From Lutibacter flavus (GTDB lineage: Bacteria > Bacteroidota > Bacteroidia > Flavobacteriales > Flavobacteriaceae): DNA of 64,000 nucleotides. How positions within the stretch are numbered: position 1 is the first letter of the stretch; every line of letters starts with the position of its first letter. This document shows, one piece after another, positions 1 to 7,092 of this stretch. The notes beneath the pieces were generated by a model. The model was not told the origin of the DNA. It worked only from the letters and a program-made list of their open reading frames with translations, and searched no databases. The DNA lies in the NCBI RefSeq assembly GCF_900188355.1, contig NZ_FZNX01000002.1:372001-436000 (forward strand), read 5' to 3'. The translations under genes and the position numbers were made by a program.

Positions 1-862
1 TAATGCTTGAGTTGGAATTTGGATAATCATTCCATCTTCCGTTATCATATACATGAGCATAATTTTCTTCTCCTTGTATTCCCGAGTTCGGCCAATCATT
101 GGGTTCATTTGAACTCCAATAAGCAAATGGAGGGCTTATATCTGTCCCATTTGTTGTACCGTTAATACCACCTATCCAGAAGGATTTGCCTGCTTCAGGT
201 CCTGTAACCCATTTCCAAGTTCCTTCAACATCATCATCACTTCCACCTATCCAACCCTGGCCAGTTGCTTGTTCACCTGCGAGTTGTGCCTCTTCTAATG
301 AAGTTATGGTTGCTAAATAACCTATTAATCCATAATAATCTTTGGTTTGAGCAGCGATTTTTGCATTTGACCAAGTAATACCAGCAGCGCTAATGTACTC
401 GTAATAGTGCCCAGTTGATGGTAAATAGTTTTTTTCATTAATTGTGAAAGAAAACTTTTTTTCTCCAGGAACTGAATTTGAGCTGGTAAAATAAACATCC
501 TTAACAGCATTTTCCAAATCAGCCACAGCTTCACTTCCTGTTTTTGAAGAAGATAATGTTAATTTTCCTTCAGAAATATTAAAAGTGGCTGATACTGGGT
601 GACTCCCATTTAATTTTAACCTATCCTGAGAACTAATATATCCTTCTGAGATTTGAATAAATAGTTTAGTGATTTCAATATTATCAGGATTTGAAATAGA
701 AAATGAAGTAACTATTTGTTGTTCTGTAGATGGACAAAAGAACGAATTTCCAATAGCATTTATTTGAGGAGGTTTACTTTGTGACCAAGTATAATTAGTA
801 ATGCAGCTTAATAGAAATACTAAAAGTAAAAATTTATATAATTTGGTTCTAATAAACCACAT
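1..862 (-). CDS. Secreted C-type lectin domain protein, 5' part only
   Basis: An open frame of 287 codons runs from an ATG at 862 off the left edge, so the C-terminus is missing. The N-terminus is a hydrophobic export signal ending in LLSC (Cys20), a possible lipobox; signal peptidase I cleavage after WSQ is the alternative. Residues 30-145 form a cadherin/Ig-like segment often found ahead of lectin domains in flavobacterial gliding and T9SS proteins. Residues about 150-287 are a C-type lectin-like domain: WIGG, GTWKWVTGPE, an EPN sugar/Ca-binding motif (253-255) and WND (277-279). EPN plus WND is the mannose/glucose-type signature in the family. A sorting domain probably lies outside the window. 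Ligand unknown; a surface adhesin is an inference. Confidence 0.85.
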   Translation of the reverse strand, partial: MWFIRTKLYKFLLLVFLLSCITNYTWSQSKPPQINAIGNSFFCPSTEQQIVTSFSISNPDNIEITKLFIQISEGYISSQDRLKLNGSHPVSATFNISEGKLTLSSSKTGSEAVADLENAVKDVYFTSSNSVPGEKKFSFTINEKNYLPSTGHYYEYISAAGITWSNAKIAAQTKDYYGLIGYLATITSLEEAQLAGEQATGQGWIGGSDDDVEGTWKWVTGPEAGKSFWIGGINGTTNGTDISPPFAYWSSNEPNDWPNSGIQGEENYAHVYDNGRWNDYPNSNSSI

Positions 863-934
863 AATAATTATAATTGAAATGTAAAAATAAGGAATTATGC
901 ACGAATTATAATTACTATTTTATTCTCTATTTTT

Positions 935-1219
935 TTAGTAATAATTAAATAGTAGAATAATTATTAAAACAGCAACAGCGCCAATAATCCAAAAGAGTAA
1001 TTGCTTTTTATTTTCTAGTAGCGCTTCTTTTCGAATTTTTTTCTTTATTTCTGAGAAATTATAACCGCTAGTTTTGGGAAAATTGTATTCAGTTTTTATG
1101 TTTTTTACATTTGAATAATTATTCCCACCTCTAAATTCTTTTTGGCGATTAGCTTTGCGAATTTTACTGTTTCTTAATCTTTCTAGATAACCCGGTATGG
1201 AACCTGATCCAAAACTCAT
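935..1219 (-). CDS. Small basic protein with C-terminal membrane anchor
   Basis: A 94-residue protein of unrecognised family. Residues 1-70 are polar and strongly basic (many Lys/Arg, including KIRKANRQKEFR). Residues about 74-91 form one hydrophobic helix rich in Ile/Leu/Val, followed by NYY at the terminus. This is a tail-anchored topology with a positively charged cytoplasmic part. It lies on the same strand as the flotillin/NfeD pair but is separated from it by a hairpin terminator at 1240-1278, so it is probably transcribed on its own. No function can be assigned. The frame is supported mainly by its coherent membrane segment and its fit between neighbours. Confidence 0.6.
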   Translation of the reverse strand: MSFGSGSIPGYLERLRNSKIRKANRQKEFRGGNNYSNVKNIKTEYNFPKTSGYNFSEIKKKIRKEALLENKKQLLFWIIGAVAVLIIILLFNYY

Positions 1220-1239
1220 AATAAATTGTTTTTTAATTT

Positions 1240-1278
1240 AAAAATCCATATTTCTTAATACAGGAGATATGGATTTTT
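1240..1278 (-). terminator. Intrinsic terminator of nfeD-flotillin transcript
   Basis: Inverted arms AAAAATCCATAT (1240-1251) and ATATGGATTTTT (1267-1278) flank a 15-nt loop. On the minus strand the stem ends in a T-run, just after the flotillin stop codon at 1302. Confidence 0.7.
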
Positions 1279-1301
1279 AAAATTTTATAAATTAAAGATG
1301 G

Positions 1302-2732
1302 TTACTCTTTTTTATCTGATTTATTTTCAGAAGGCTCTTCATTTGTAATATCTTTAACCTCTTCTCCTTTTAAATAACCAGGTAATTGCATACCAGCCAT
1401 ATTAAACATTTCTTGTAAAGGAGGTACTGCTTTGTACATTCCAGAAATAAAGTTGGAAGTGGAAGTTTTACCATCTTTTCCTCCACCATTTTCCCAAACA
1501 GTTACTTTATCAATTTTAATATTTTTAATTGCTTCAGCTTGTGTTTTAACCAATTCAGGTAATTTATCAGCAACTAATAATAATACAGCATCTTTGGCAT
1601 CATCACCGGCAGCTTTTACAATTTGTTCTAAACCTAAAGCTTGTTTGGTTAAAATCTCATACATACCTTTTGCTTCAGCTTCTTTTTTCATAAAGATTGC
1701 ATCCGCTTCACCTTTTGCAATACGTCTGATTTGTTCAGCTTCAGCTTCAGCATCAATTTCAATTTTTTGCTTGTCAATTTTAGCAGGCACAATAATATCA
1801 GCTCCTTGTTCGGCTTCTTTTCGTTTTGCTCTTGCATTTTCAGCAATTTGCTCAGCGGCATAAGCTTCTTCTAATGCTTTTGCGGCTTGAACTTTTTCTG
1901 AAGCAATTGCAATTTTTTCAGCTTCGGCTTCACGTGATCTTCTATCTGCATTTGAATTTGCAACCTGTACTTTTGCAGTATTTTCTCCGTGCACTGCATT
2001 TGCATTAGCAGCAGCCACCTGAATACGTTGATCTTGCATTGCGTTGGCTTCACCAATAGAACCATCTCTTACTTTTTGAGCAACAGAAACTTTTGCTTCG
2101 TTTATAGCTTTTGCAGCCGCTTCTTTACCTAAAGCTTCAATATAACCTGATTCATCATGAATATCGGTAATATTTACGTTGATTAATTTTAAACCTACTT
2201 TTTTTAATTCCGCCTCAACACTGTGTGTAATATGTGATAAGAATTGATCTCTGTCTGAATTAATTTCCTCAATATCCATTGAAGCTACAACCAAACGTAA
2301 CTGACCAAAAATAATTTCTTGTGCTAAATCTTGAACAGCATCTAATGTTAAACCTAACAAACGTTCAGCAGCATTTTGCATAACACTTGGTTCAGTTGAA
2401 ATACCTATTGTAAAACGAGAAGGTACATTTACACGTATATTTTGTTTACTTAATGCATTGGTTAAATTAACTTCAATTGACATTGGAGTTAAATCCAAAA
2501 ACTCATAATCTTGTATAATTGGCCAAATAAAAGAGGCACCACCGTGAATGCATTTTGCCGATTGGCCGCCACCTGTTTTTCCGTATACAACCAGTATTCT
2601 ATCAGAAGGACAACGTTTGTATCTTCTTATCATAGAAAAGAAGAAAACAACTATTATAAATATAATGGCTCCAACTAAATATACACCTGTTAGTCCAGCT
2701 TGTAATGGTAATAAAATTGATAATAAATTCAT
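1302..2732 (-). CDS. Flotillin family membrane scaffold protein
   Basis: A 476-residue flotillin. One N-terminal membrane helix lies at about 15-37, followed by the cytoplasmic SPFH/PHB domain (about 45-215) and a long Ala/Glu-rich coiled coil (about 205-375) with the repeated EAEAE and KAEAK patterns of the family. The C-terminus is polar. Bacterial flotillins oligomerise on the inner membrane and organise fluid or raft-like regions; the client proteins here are unknown. The gene follows an NfeD gene by 8 nt on the same strand, the usual partner arrangement. The length is ordinary for FloT/YuaG-type proteins. Family assignment is secure; the specific physiological role is not visible. Confidence 0.95.
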   Translation of the reverse strand: MNLLSILLPLQAGLTGVYLVGAIIFIIVVFFFSMIRRYKRCPSDRILVVYGKTGGGQSAKCIHGGASFIWPIIQDYEFLDLTPMSIEVNLTNALSKQNIRVNVPSRFTIGISTEPSVMQNAAERLLGLTLDAVQDLAQEIIFGQLRLVVASMDIEEINSDRDQFLSHITHSVEAELKKVGLKLINVNITDIHDESGYIEALGKEAAAKAINEAKVSVAQKVRDGSIGEANAMQDQRIQVAAANANAVHGENTAKVQVANSNADRRSREAEAEKIAIASEKVQAAKALEEAYAAEQIAENARAKRKEAEQGADIIVPAKIDKQKIEIDAEAEAEQIRRIAKGEADAIFMKKEAEAKGMYEILTKQALGLEQIVKAAGDDAKDAVLLLVADKLPELVKTQAEAIKNIKIDKVTVWENGGGKDGKTSTSNFISGMYKAVPPLQEMFNMAGMQLPGYLKGEEVKDITNEEPSENKSDKKE

Positions 2733-2740
2733 AGTTATTT

Positions 2741-3319
2741 TTATTTAGATATTTTTTCAACAAGTAATATTTCGGCACTTACAATTTTAGAAACTTTAAC
2801 CATTGTACCTGTTTTTAAATCTTCAAGTTCATCAGTTATTGCTTCCAATTCGCGTAAACTTCCTTGTACTTTAATTTGTACTTTTCCCATTTTAGTTCGA
2901 TTAGCTCCAATTGGTAAATAAACTTCTCCAATAACTCCAATGGCATTTTTCATTTTTAAGGTACCCGATTCAGCTAATTTATGCATCCAAAAGAACAATA
3001 AAGTTGTTAAAACCATCATTGCTAAACCTGCAATTGTAGAGATAATTAAAGTTGCAGTTGTTGAAAGGTCGTTATCAACACAAGTAACACCTGTCCAACC
3101 AAAAATGGTAAAAAATGCAACTATATTTTTAAATGTAAAAAATTGAAAGCCTACACCACCGTCATCTGCTTCAAAATCAGAAGCATCGGCTTCCATATCT
3201 GCATCTCCACCGCCAATAAAAGTTAAAATAAAAACGATTAAAAAAACTACAGAACCTATTAAAGCAATAATCCAATAAGTTTGTTCTAGGGATGACATAC
3301 CGTCAAAAAATTCTTTCAT
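2741..3319 (-). CDS. NfeD-like membrane protein, flotillin partner
   Basis: About 192 residues from the ATG at 3319. A TTG three codons upstream (3328) is possible but less likely. Three hydrophobic segments (about 17-37, 65-85 and 90-112) are separated by an acidic loop with DADMEADASDFEADD. The last 65 residues form the small beta-barrel OB-fold of NfeD proteins (GxxGEVYLPIGANRTKMGKVQIKV region). This is the short NfeD form without the ClpP-like protease half. It lies directly upstream of flotillin and was presumably co-transcribed with it. NfeD proteins accompany flotillin/stomatin genes and are thought to assist membrane microdomain assembly. Confidence 0.92.
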   Translation of the reverse strand: MKEFFDGMSSLEQTYWIIALIGSVVFLIVFILTFIGGGDADMEADASDFEADDGGVGFQFFTFKNIVAFFTIFGWTGVTCVDNDLSTTATLIISTIAGLAMMVLTTLLFFWMHKLAESGTLKMKNAIGVIGEVYLPIGANRTKMGKVQIKVQGSLRELEAITDELEDLKTGTMVKVSKIVSAEILLVEKISK

Positions 3320-3444
3320 AGAGTACAATTTTAAATAAGTAATCGAATATACTAAATAATGGTTGAATATTAAATAATTATCCTTTCATATTTATTGGTA
3401 GTTATTTTGTTAATATTGTTACGTTTAAAGGCAAAAAATTAATT

Positions 3445-3452
3445 TAAATTTG
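3445..3452 (+). promoter_or_regulatory. -7 box TAAATTTG ahead of the OsmC gene
   Basis: An exact match to the Bacteroidota TAnnTTTG box, 22 nt before the ATG at 3475. No well-spaced -33 TTG was found, so this is a single-box prediction. Confidence 0.5.
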
Positions 3453-3474
3453 TGGTTCAAAAAATAATATAACA

Positions 3475-3894
3475 ATGACAAATAAAATTGAAGTTAGTTG
3501 GAAAGGTCAAATGCTTTTTGAATCTGTAGCTCCCGAAGGAAGCGTAATGATTGATGCTGCTGAAGAATCTGGTGGACAAGGAAAAGGATTGCGTCCAAAA
3601 GCAATGATGTTAACTGCCTTGGCAGGTTGTACAGCAATGGATGTTGCTTCGTTACTTAAAAAAATGCGTGCTGAAGTCGATGATTTTAAAATTGAGGTAG
3701 TAGCAAATCTTACCGATGAACATCCAAAATATTACGATAAAGTACATGTGATTTATAAGTTTTTCGGAAGTGATTTCAAAAAAGATAAAATTGAAAAATC
3801 AGTGAACCTTTCTGTTGATCGCTACTGCGGTGTTATAGATATGTTTCGTCAATTTTCTAAATTAACTACCGAAATTATTTATATAGAAAAGTAA
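3475..3894 (+). CDS. OsmC/Ohr family thiol peroxidase-like protein
   Basis: 139 residues, the usual OsmC length. It keeps the two family cysteines: Cys52 in LAGCTAMD at the start of the central helix, and Cys118 in VDRYCGV. Ohr/OsmC proteins reduce organic hydroperoxides with this pair in the cytoplasm, but many YhfA-like members have unproven activity. The gene stands alone between the divergent nfeD/flotillin genes and recJ and has its own -7 box. The family is clear; the substrate is not. Confidence 0.92.
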   Translation: MTNKIEVSWKGQMLFESVAPEGSVMIDAAEESGGQGKGLRPKAMMLTALAGCTAMDVASLLKKMRAEVDDFKIEVVANLTDEHPKYYDKVHVIYKFFGSDFKKDKIEKSVNLSVDRYCGVIDMFRQFSKLTTEIIYIEK

Positions 3895-3933
3895 TAGAAT
3901 TTACTTTTACCTAAACAGTGATGTAGTTGTTTT

Positions 3934-4055
3934 GTCATTCTGAATGCAGTGATAACGTAATGAAGAATCTTTGCGAACTGTTATTGAGTGGAATTGACAC
4001 ATTCCACGATGTTGCATTTGCAATGACAGATGTTTCCTGTATTCACAGGAATGAC
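3934..4055. repeat. Intergenic repeat-like element with inverted GTCATTC ends
   Basis: A 240-nt gap between osmC and recJ holds no gene. It is bounded by GTCATTC (3934-3940) and its inverse GAATGAC (4049-4055). Inside are a GAAGAATCT motif (near 3962), a second CAATGACA (4021-4028) and a short hairpin CCTGT/ACAGG near 4036-4049. From general knowledge, GTCATTCTGA...GAAGAATCT sequences recur between genes in many flavobacterial genomes as small non-coding repeats. Only one clear copy is in this window, so its repeat status rests on that knowledge. Confidence 0.5.
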
Positions 4056-4107
4056 ATTTGGTATAAAAACAAACAACCCGAATAATTTTAGTGTTTAAAA
4101 ATTTACC

Positions 4108-4115
4108 TATTTTTG
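4108..4115 (+). promoter_or_regulatory. -7 box TATTTTTG ahead of recJ
   Basis: An exact TAnnTTTG match ending 16 nt before the recJ ATG at 4132, which predicts a short leader. Confidence 0.5.
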
Positions 4116-4131
4116 AACAAAAAATAATGCT

Positions 4132-5829
4132 ATGCGCTGGAGATTAAAGCCTGAAACAAACCCTGAAATTACACTTAAATTAGCTCAAGAATTAGGAATT
4201 GAGTCCACGTTGGCTAAATTATTAGTACAACGTGGAATTGAAACTTTTGAACAAGCCAAAGCCTTTTTTCGACCAAGTTTAGAAGATTTGCACAATCCAT
4301 TCTTAATGAAAGATATGGATAAAGCTGTTGAAAGAATTGAAACGGCAATTTCAAATGGAGAAAACATCCTTGTTTATGGCGATTATGATGTAGATGGTAC
4401 AACGTCTGTTTCATTACTTTCTTCCTATTTAAAAACGATTCATCCAACTATTGCCACTTATATTCCAGATAGATATGAAGAAGGCTATGGAGTATCTTTT
4501 CAGGGAATAGATTTTGCCGAAGACAATGACGTTTCACTAATTATTGCGTTGGATTGTGGTATTAAAGCAATTGATAAGGTGATTTATGCCAAAGAAAAAG
4601 GAATCGATTTTATTATTTGTGATCATCACAGACCTGGAAATGAGATTCCGGATGCAGTTGCAGTTTTAGACCCCAAACGTGAAGATTGTGAGTATCCATA
4701 CAAAGAATTATGTGGTTGTGGAGTTGGTTTCAAATTGATACAAGCATTGGCAAGTAAAAGAGGTGAAACTATTGACGATTTAATTCCATATTTAGACTTG
4801 GTTGCTATTGCAATTGCGGCGGATATTGTGCCAATAACTGGTGAAAATAGAGTGCTGGCTTATTTTGGATTGCAAATAATCAATAAAAATCCAAGAACGG
4901 GAATTAAGGCAATGATTCATCAAATTGAAAAAAATGAATTAACGATTACCGATGTTGTTTTTATAATTGCGCCAAGAATAAATGCGGCGGGTAGAATTAA
5001 GCATGGTAATTATGCTGTTGAATTATTAACGGAAATTGATTTTGATACGGCAGTTAAATTTGCTTCAGAAATTGAAAAAAACAATAATGATAGAAAAGAT
5101 TTAGATAAAACGATAACAAATGAAGCTTTACAACAAATTGAAGATAATAATGAGCAACAAAATTTTTCAACGGTTGTTTATGCTGAAACTTGGCATAAAG
5201 GTGTTATTGGTATTGTGGCTTCTAGACTTATAGAGAATTATTATAAACCAACCTTAGTGTTTACAAAAAGTGGCGATAAATTAGCTGCTTCGGCTCGTTC
5301 TGTTAAAGGGTTTGATGTGTATAATGCTTTAGAGCAATGTGCTGAATTTATAGAACAATTTGGAGGTCATAAATATGCAGCTGGTTTAACTTTAACTGAA
5401 GAAAACTATCCAAAATTTAAAGCGAAGTTTGAGGAAGTTGTTAAAGAAACATTGCCCGAAGAATTAAGAACTCCTGAGATTTCTATTGATACGGAGATTA
5501 ACTTATCAGAAATTTCGCCAAAGTTTTTTAGAATTATGAATCAGTTGGCTCCTTTTGGGCCTCAAAATTTAAGACCTGTTTTTATGGCTTCAGGCTTAAG
5601 AGATAATGGGTATGGTAAAAAAGTTGGTGCAGATCAGACGCATTTAAAACTAAGTATTTTTGAAGGAACAAATCAATCAACCTATAATGCTATTGGTTTT
5701 AGTATGGGTGATAAATATGAGTTAATTCAAAAAGGAAATTCTTTTAAAGCAGCTTTTAACATTGATGAAAATCATTGGAATGGAAATACTTCTTTGCAAT
5801 TGATGATAAAAGATATTCAAGAAGGGTAA
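4132..5829 (+). CDS. recJ: Single-stranded-DNA exonuclease RecJ
   Basis: 565 residues, full length. The DHH phosphoesterase core is intact: GDYDVDGT (83-90), the DCG motif at 141 and CDHH (163-166) supply the metal-binding residues. The DHHA1 domain carries GGHKYAAGLT near 414, and the last 100 residues form the OB-like domain. RecJ degrades single-stranded DNA 5' to 3' in RecF-pathway recombination, mismatch repair and base excision repair. The ATG at 4132 gives the usual MRW start. The gene stands alone; a palindromic element lies just after the stop. Confidence 0.97.
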   Translation: MRWRLKPETNPEITLKLAQELGIESTLAKLLVQRGIETFEQAKAFFRPSLEDLHNPFLMKDMDKAVERIETAISNGENILVYGDYDVDGTTSVSLLSSYLKTIHPTIATYIPDRYEEGYGVSFQGIDFAEDNDVSLIIALDCGIKAIDKVIYAKEKGIDFIICDHHRPGNEIPDAVAVLDPKREDCEYPYKELCGCGVGFKLIQALASKRGETIDDLIPYLDLVAIAIAADIVPITGENRVLAYFGLQIINKNPRTGIKAMIHQIEKNELTITDVVFIIAPRINAAGRIKHGNYAVELLTEIDFDTAVKFASEIEKNNNDRKDLDKTITNEALQQIEDNNEQQNFSTVVYAETWHKGVIGIVASRLIENYYKPTLVFTKSGDKLAASARSVKGFDVYNALEQCAEFIEQFGGHKYAAGLTLTEENYPKFKAKFEEVVKETLPEELRTPEISIDTEINLSEISPKFFRIMNQLAPFGPQNLRPVFMASGLRDNGYGKKVGADQTHLKLSIFEGTNQSTYNAIGFSMGDKYELIQKGNSFKAAFNIDENHWNGNTSLQLMIKDIQEG

Positions 5830-5853
5830 TTTTTAATTCTTACAGATAAAACA

Positions 5854-5908
5854 CTTCGACAAGCTCAGTGTGACAATGAATTCATTAGTCAGTCTGAGCT
5901 TGTCGAAG
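5854..5908. repeat. Intergenic palindrome, likely bidirectional terminator
   Basis: Perfect 15-bp inverted arms CTTCGACAAGCTCAG (5854-5868) and CTGAGCTTGTCGAAG (5894-5908) flank a 25-nt spacer. They sit exactly between the convergent recJ and EEP nuclease genes. The arm is more GC-rich than its surroundings. CTGAGCTTGTCGAA is a palindrome arm seen between genes in many unrelated bacteria. It could act as a transcription stop in both directions, though no long T-run is present. Confidence 0.7.
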
Positions 5909-5919
5909 ACTTTTCAATG

Positions 5920-6966
5920 CTATTTCTTCTCCTTAATCAAATACATATATACAGGATAATGATCGCTGTATCCATTTATAAAATTACTTCCTGAAAAACT
6001 TCTATGTGGATACCCTTTGTATTTTCCCTTTTGCGTAGTTAAATATTGAGGATTAAAAATGTTGGTTTTATACATTTTATATGTTGAGAAATCTTTTTTT
6101 GTAGTTAAAAGTGGTGAAGTAAATAATATCTGATCAAACAAATTAATATTATCTCTATACACTAAGGTGTTTTGTCCACGTCTAAACATATCCTCCATTG
6201 GATTGTATATATCACCTTCTTTTACTTTAGATTTTTTAGATTTGGTTTTTAATATCTTTTTTAGACTTGAATTAGTAGGGTCGTCATTTAAATCGCCCAT
6301 AATAATCACTTTTGGGTTTGTATCTGTCAATTTTATTTTTTCAATTATCTGAGTATTTAAATAAGCTGCTTTTTCTCTTTTCGATCTGCTTTTTTCTTCT
6401 CCTCCACGACGAGACGGCCAGTGATTTACTATAATATGTATTAATTCATCATCTAAATAACCTGAAACTAACAATTGATCTCGGGTATAAATTCTAAAAC
6501 CATTTTCATCCCACAATTTTAGTTCAAAAGTTTCATGTTGAATAGGTCTAAAATACTTTTCCTGATATAATAAAGCAACATCAATTCCTCTTAAATCGGG
6601 TGAATCATAATGAATAATGCTGTATTGTTTGTTTTTTAAATGGCCTGTGTTTAATAAATCTTCTAAAACTTTATGATTTTCAATTTCAGCAACTCCAATA
6701 ATTGCGGGACTATTTTTAGTTTCTTTTGCTCCAATTTCTGAAACAACTTTAGCCATATTGTTAAGTTTTTTTAGGTAAATTTCTTCTCTATTTTCTTTAA
6801 TACCCATCATAGGGCTTGCTTCGTCGTTTTTTTCTGGGTCATCAACGGTATCAAACAGATTTTCTAAATTATAAAATGCAACGGTTCTAATTTCATAATT
6901 TTTTTGACTGAAAACTGTAGTTGAGATAAAAAATATGAAGGTGACGTATAAATAAAATCTTCTCAT
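5920..6966 (-). CDS. Exported endonuclease/exonuclease/phosphatase (EEP) family protein
   Basis: 348 residues with a clear signal peptide (MRRFYLYVTFIFFISTTVFSQ, cleavage near residue 21). The EEP fold motifs are all present: YNLENLFD (metal/substrate Asn), GVAEIEN (metal Glu), RGIDVALLY, VNHWPSRRGG, MGDLNDDP (catalytic Asp/Asn) and SDHYPVY (catalytic His). The family includes DNase I-like nucleases and phosphatases; in Bacteroidota such proteins are usually exported, and the substrate cannot be read from sequence. A paralogue lies at 13308-14279. Together they bracket a TonB receptor/DUF5689 operon. A role in nucleic acid breakdown is an inference. Confidence 0.88.
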   Translation of the reverse strand: MRRFYLYVTFIFFISTTVFSQKNYEIRTVAFYNLENLFDTVDDPEKNDEASPMMGIKENREEIYLKKLNNMAKVVSEIGAKETKNSPAIIGVAEIENHKVLEDLLNTGHLKNKQYSIIHYDSPDLRGIDVALLYQEKYFRPIQHETFELKLWDENGFRIYTRDQLLVSGYLDDELIHIIVNHWPSRRGGEEKSRSKREKAAYLNTQIIEKIKLTDTNPKVIIMGDLNDDPTNSSLKKILKTKSKKSKVKEGDIYNPMEDMFRRGQNTLVYRDNINLFDQILFTSPLLTTKKDFSTYKMYKTNIFNPQYLTTQKGKYKGYPHRSFSGSNFINGYSDHYPVYMYLIKEKK

Positions 6967-7092
6967 AAGTAATTTTTAATGGTGTGCTAATTTAATAACA
7001 AAATTCGAACCAATAATTGTTTGGTCATCAGTAAATTTTAGTGGGTTTTGTAATTAAACAATAAATTTTATTAAATTGTAGAAAAATTGCAA

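Noticed and set aside
325-534. 69-residue open frame inside the lectin gene
   Set aside because: Same strand but another frame; the continuous 287-codon frame has a signal peptide and lectin motifs.
1432-2008. Plus-strand open frames opposite flotillin
   Set aside because: Ala/Ser-rich antisense translation of the flotillin coiled coil; no promoter or family.
3319-3328. TTG start for NfeD-like protein
   Set aside because: The ATG three codons later suits the family and is the stronger initiator.
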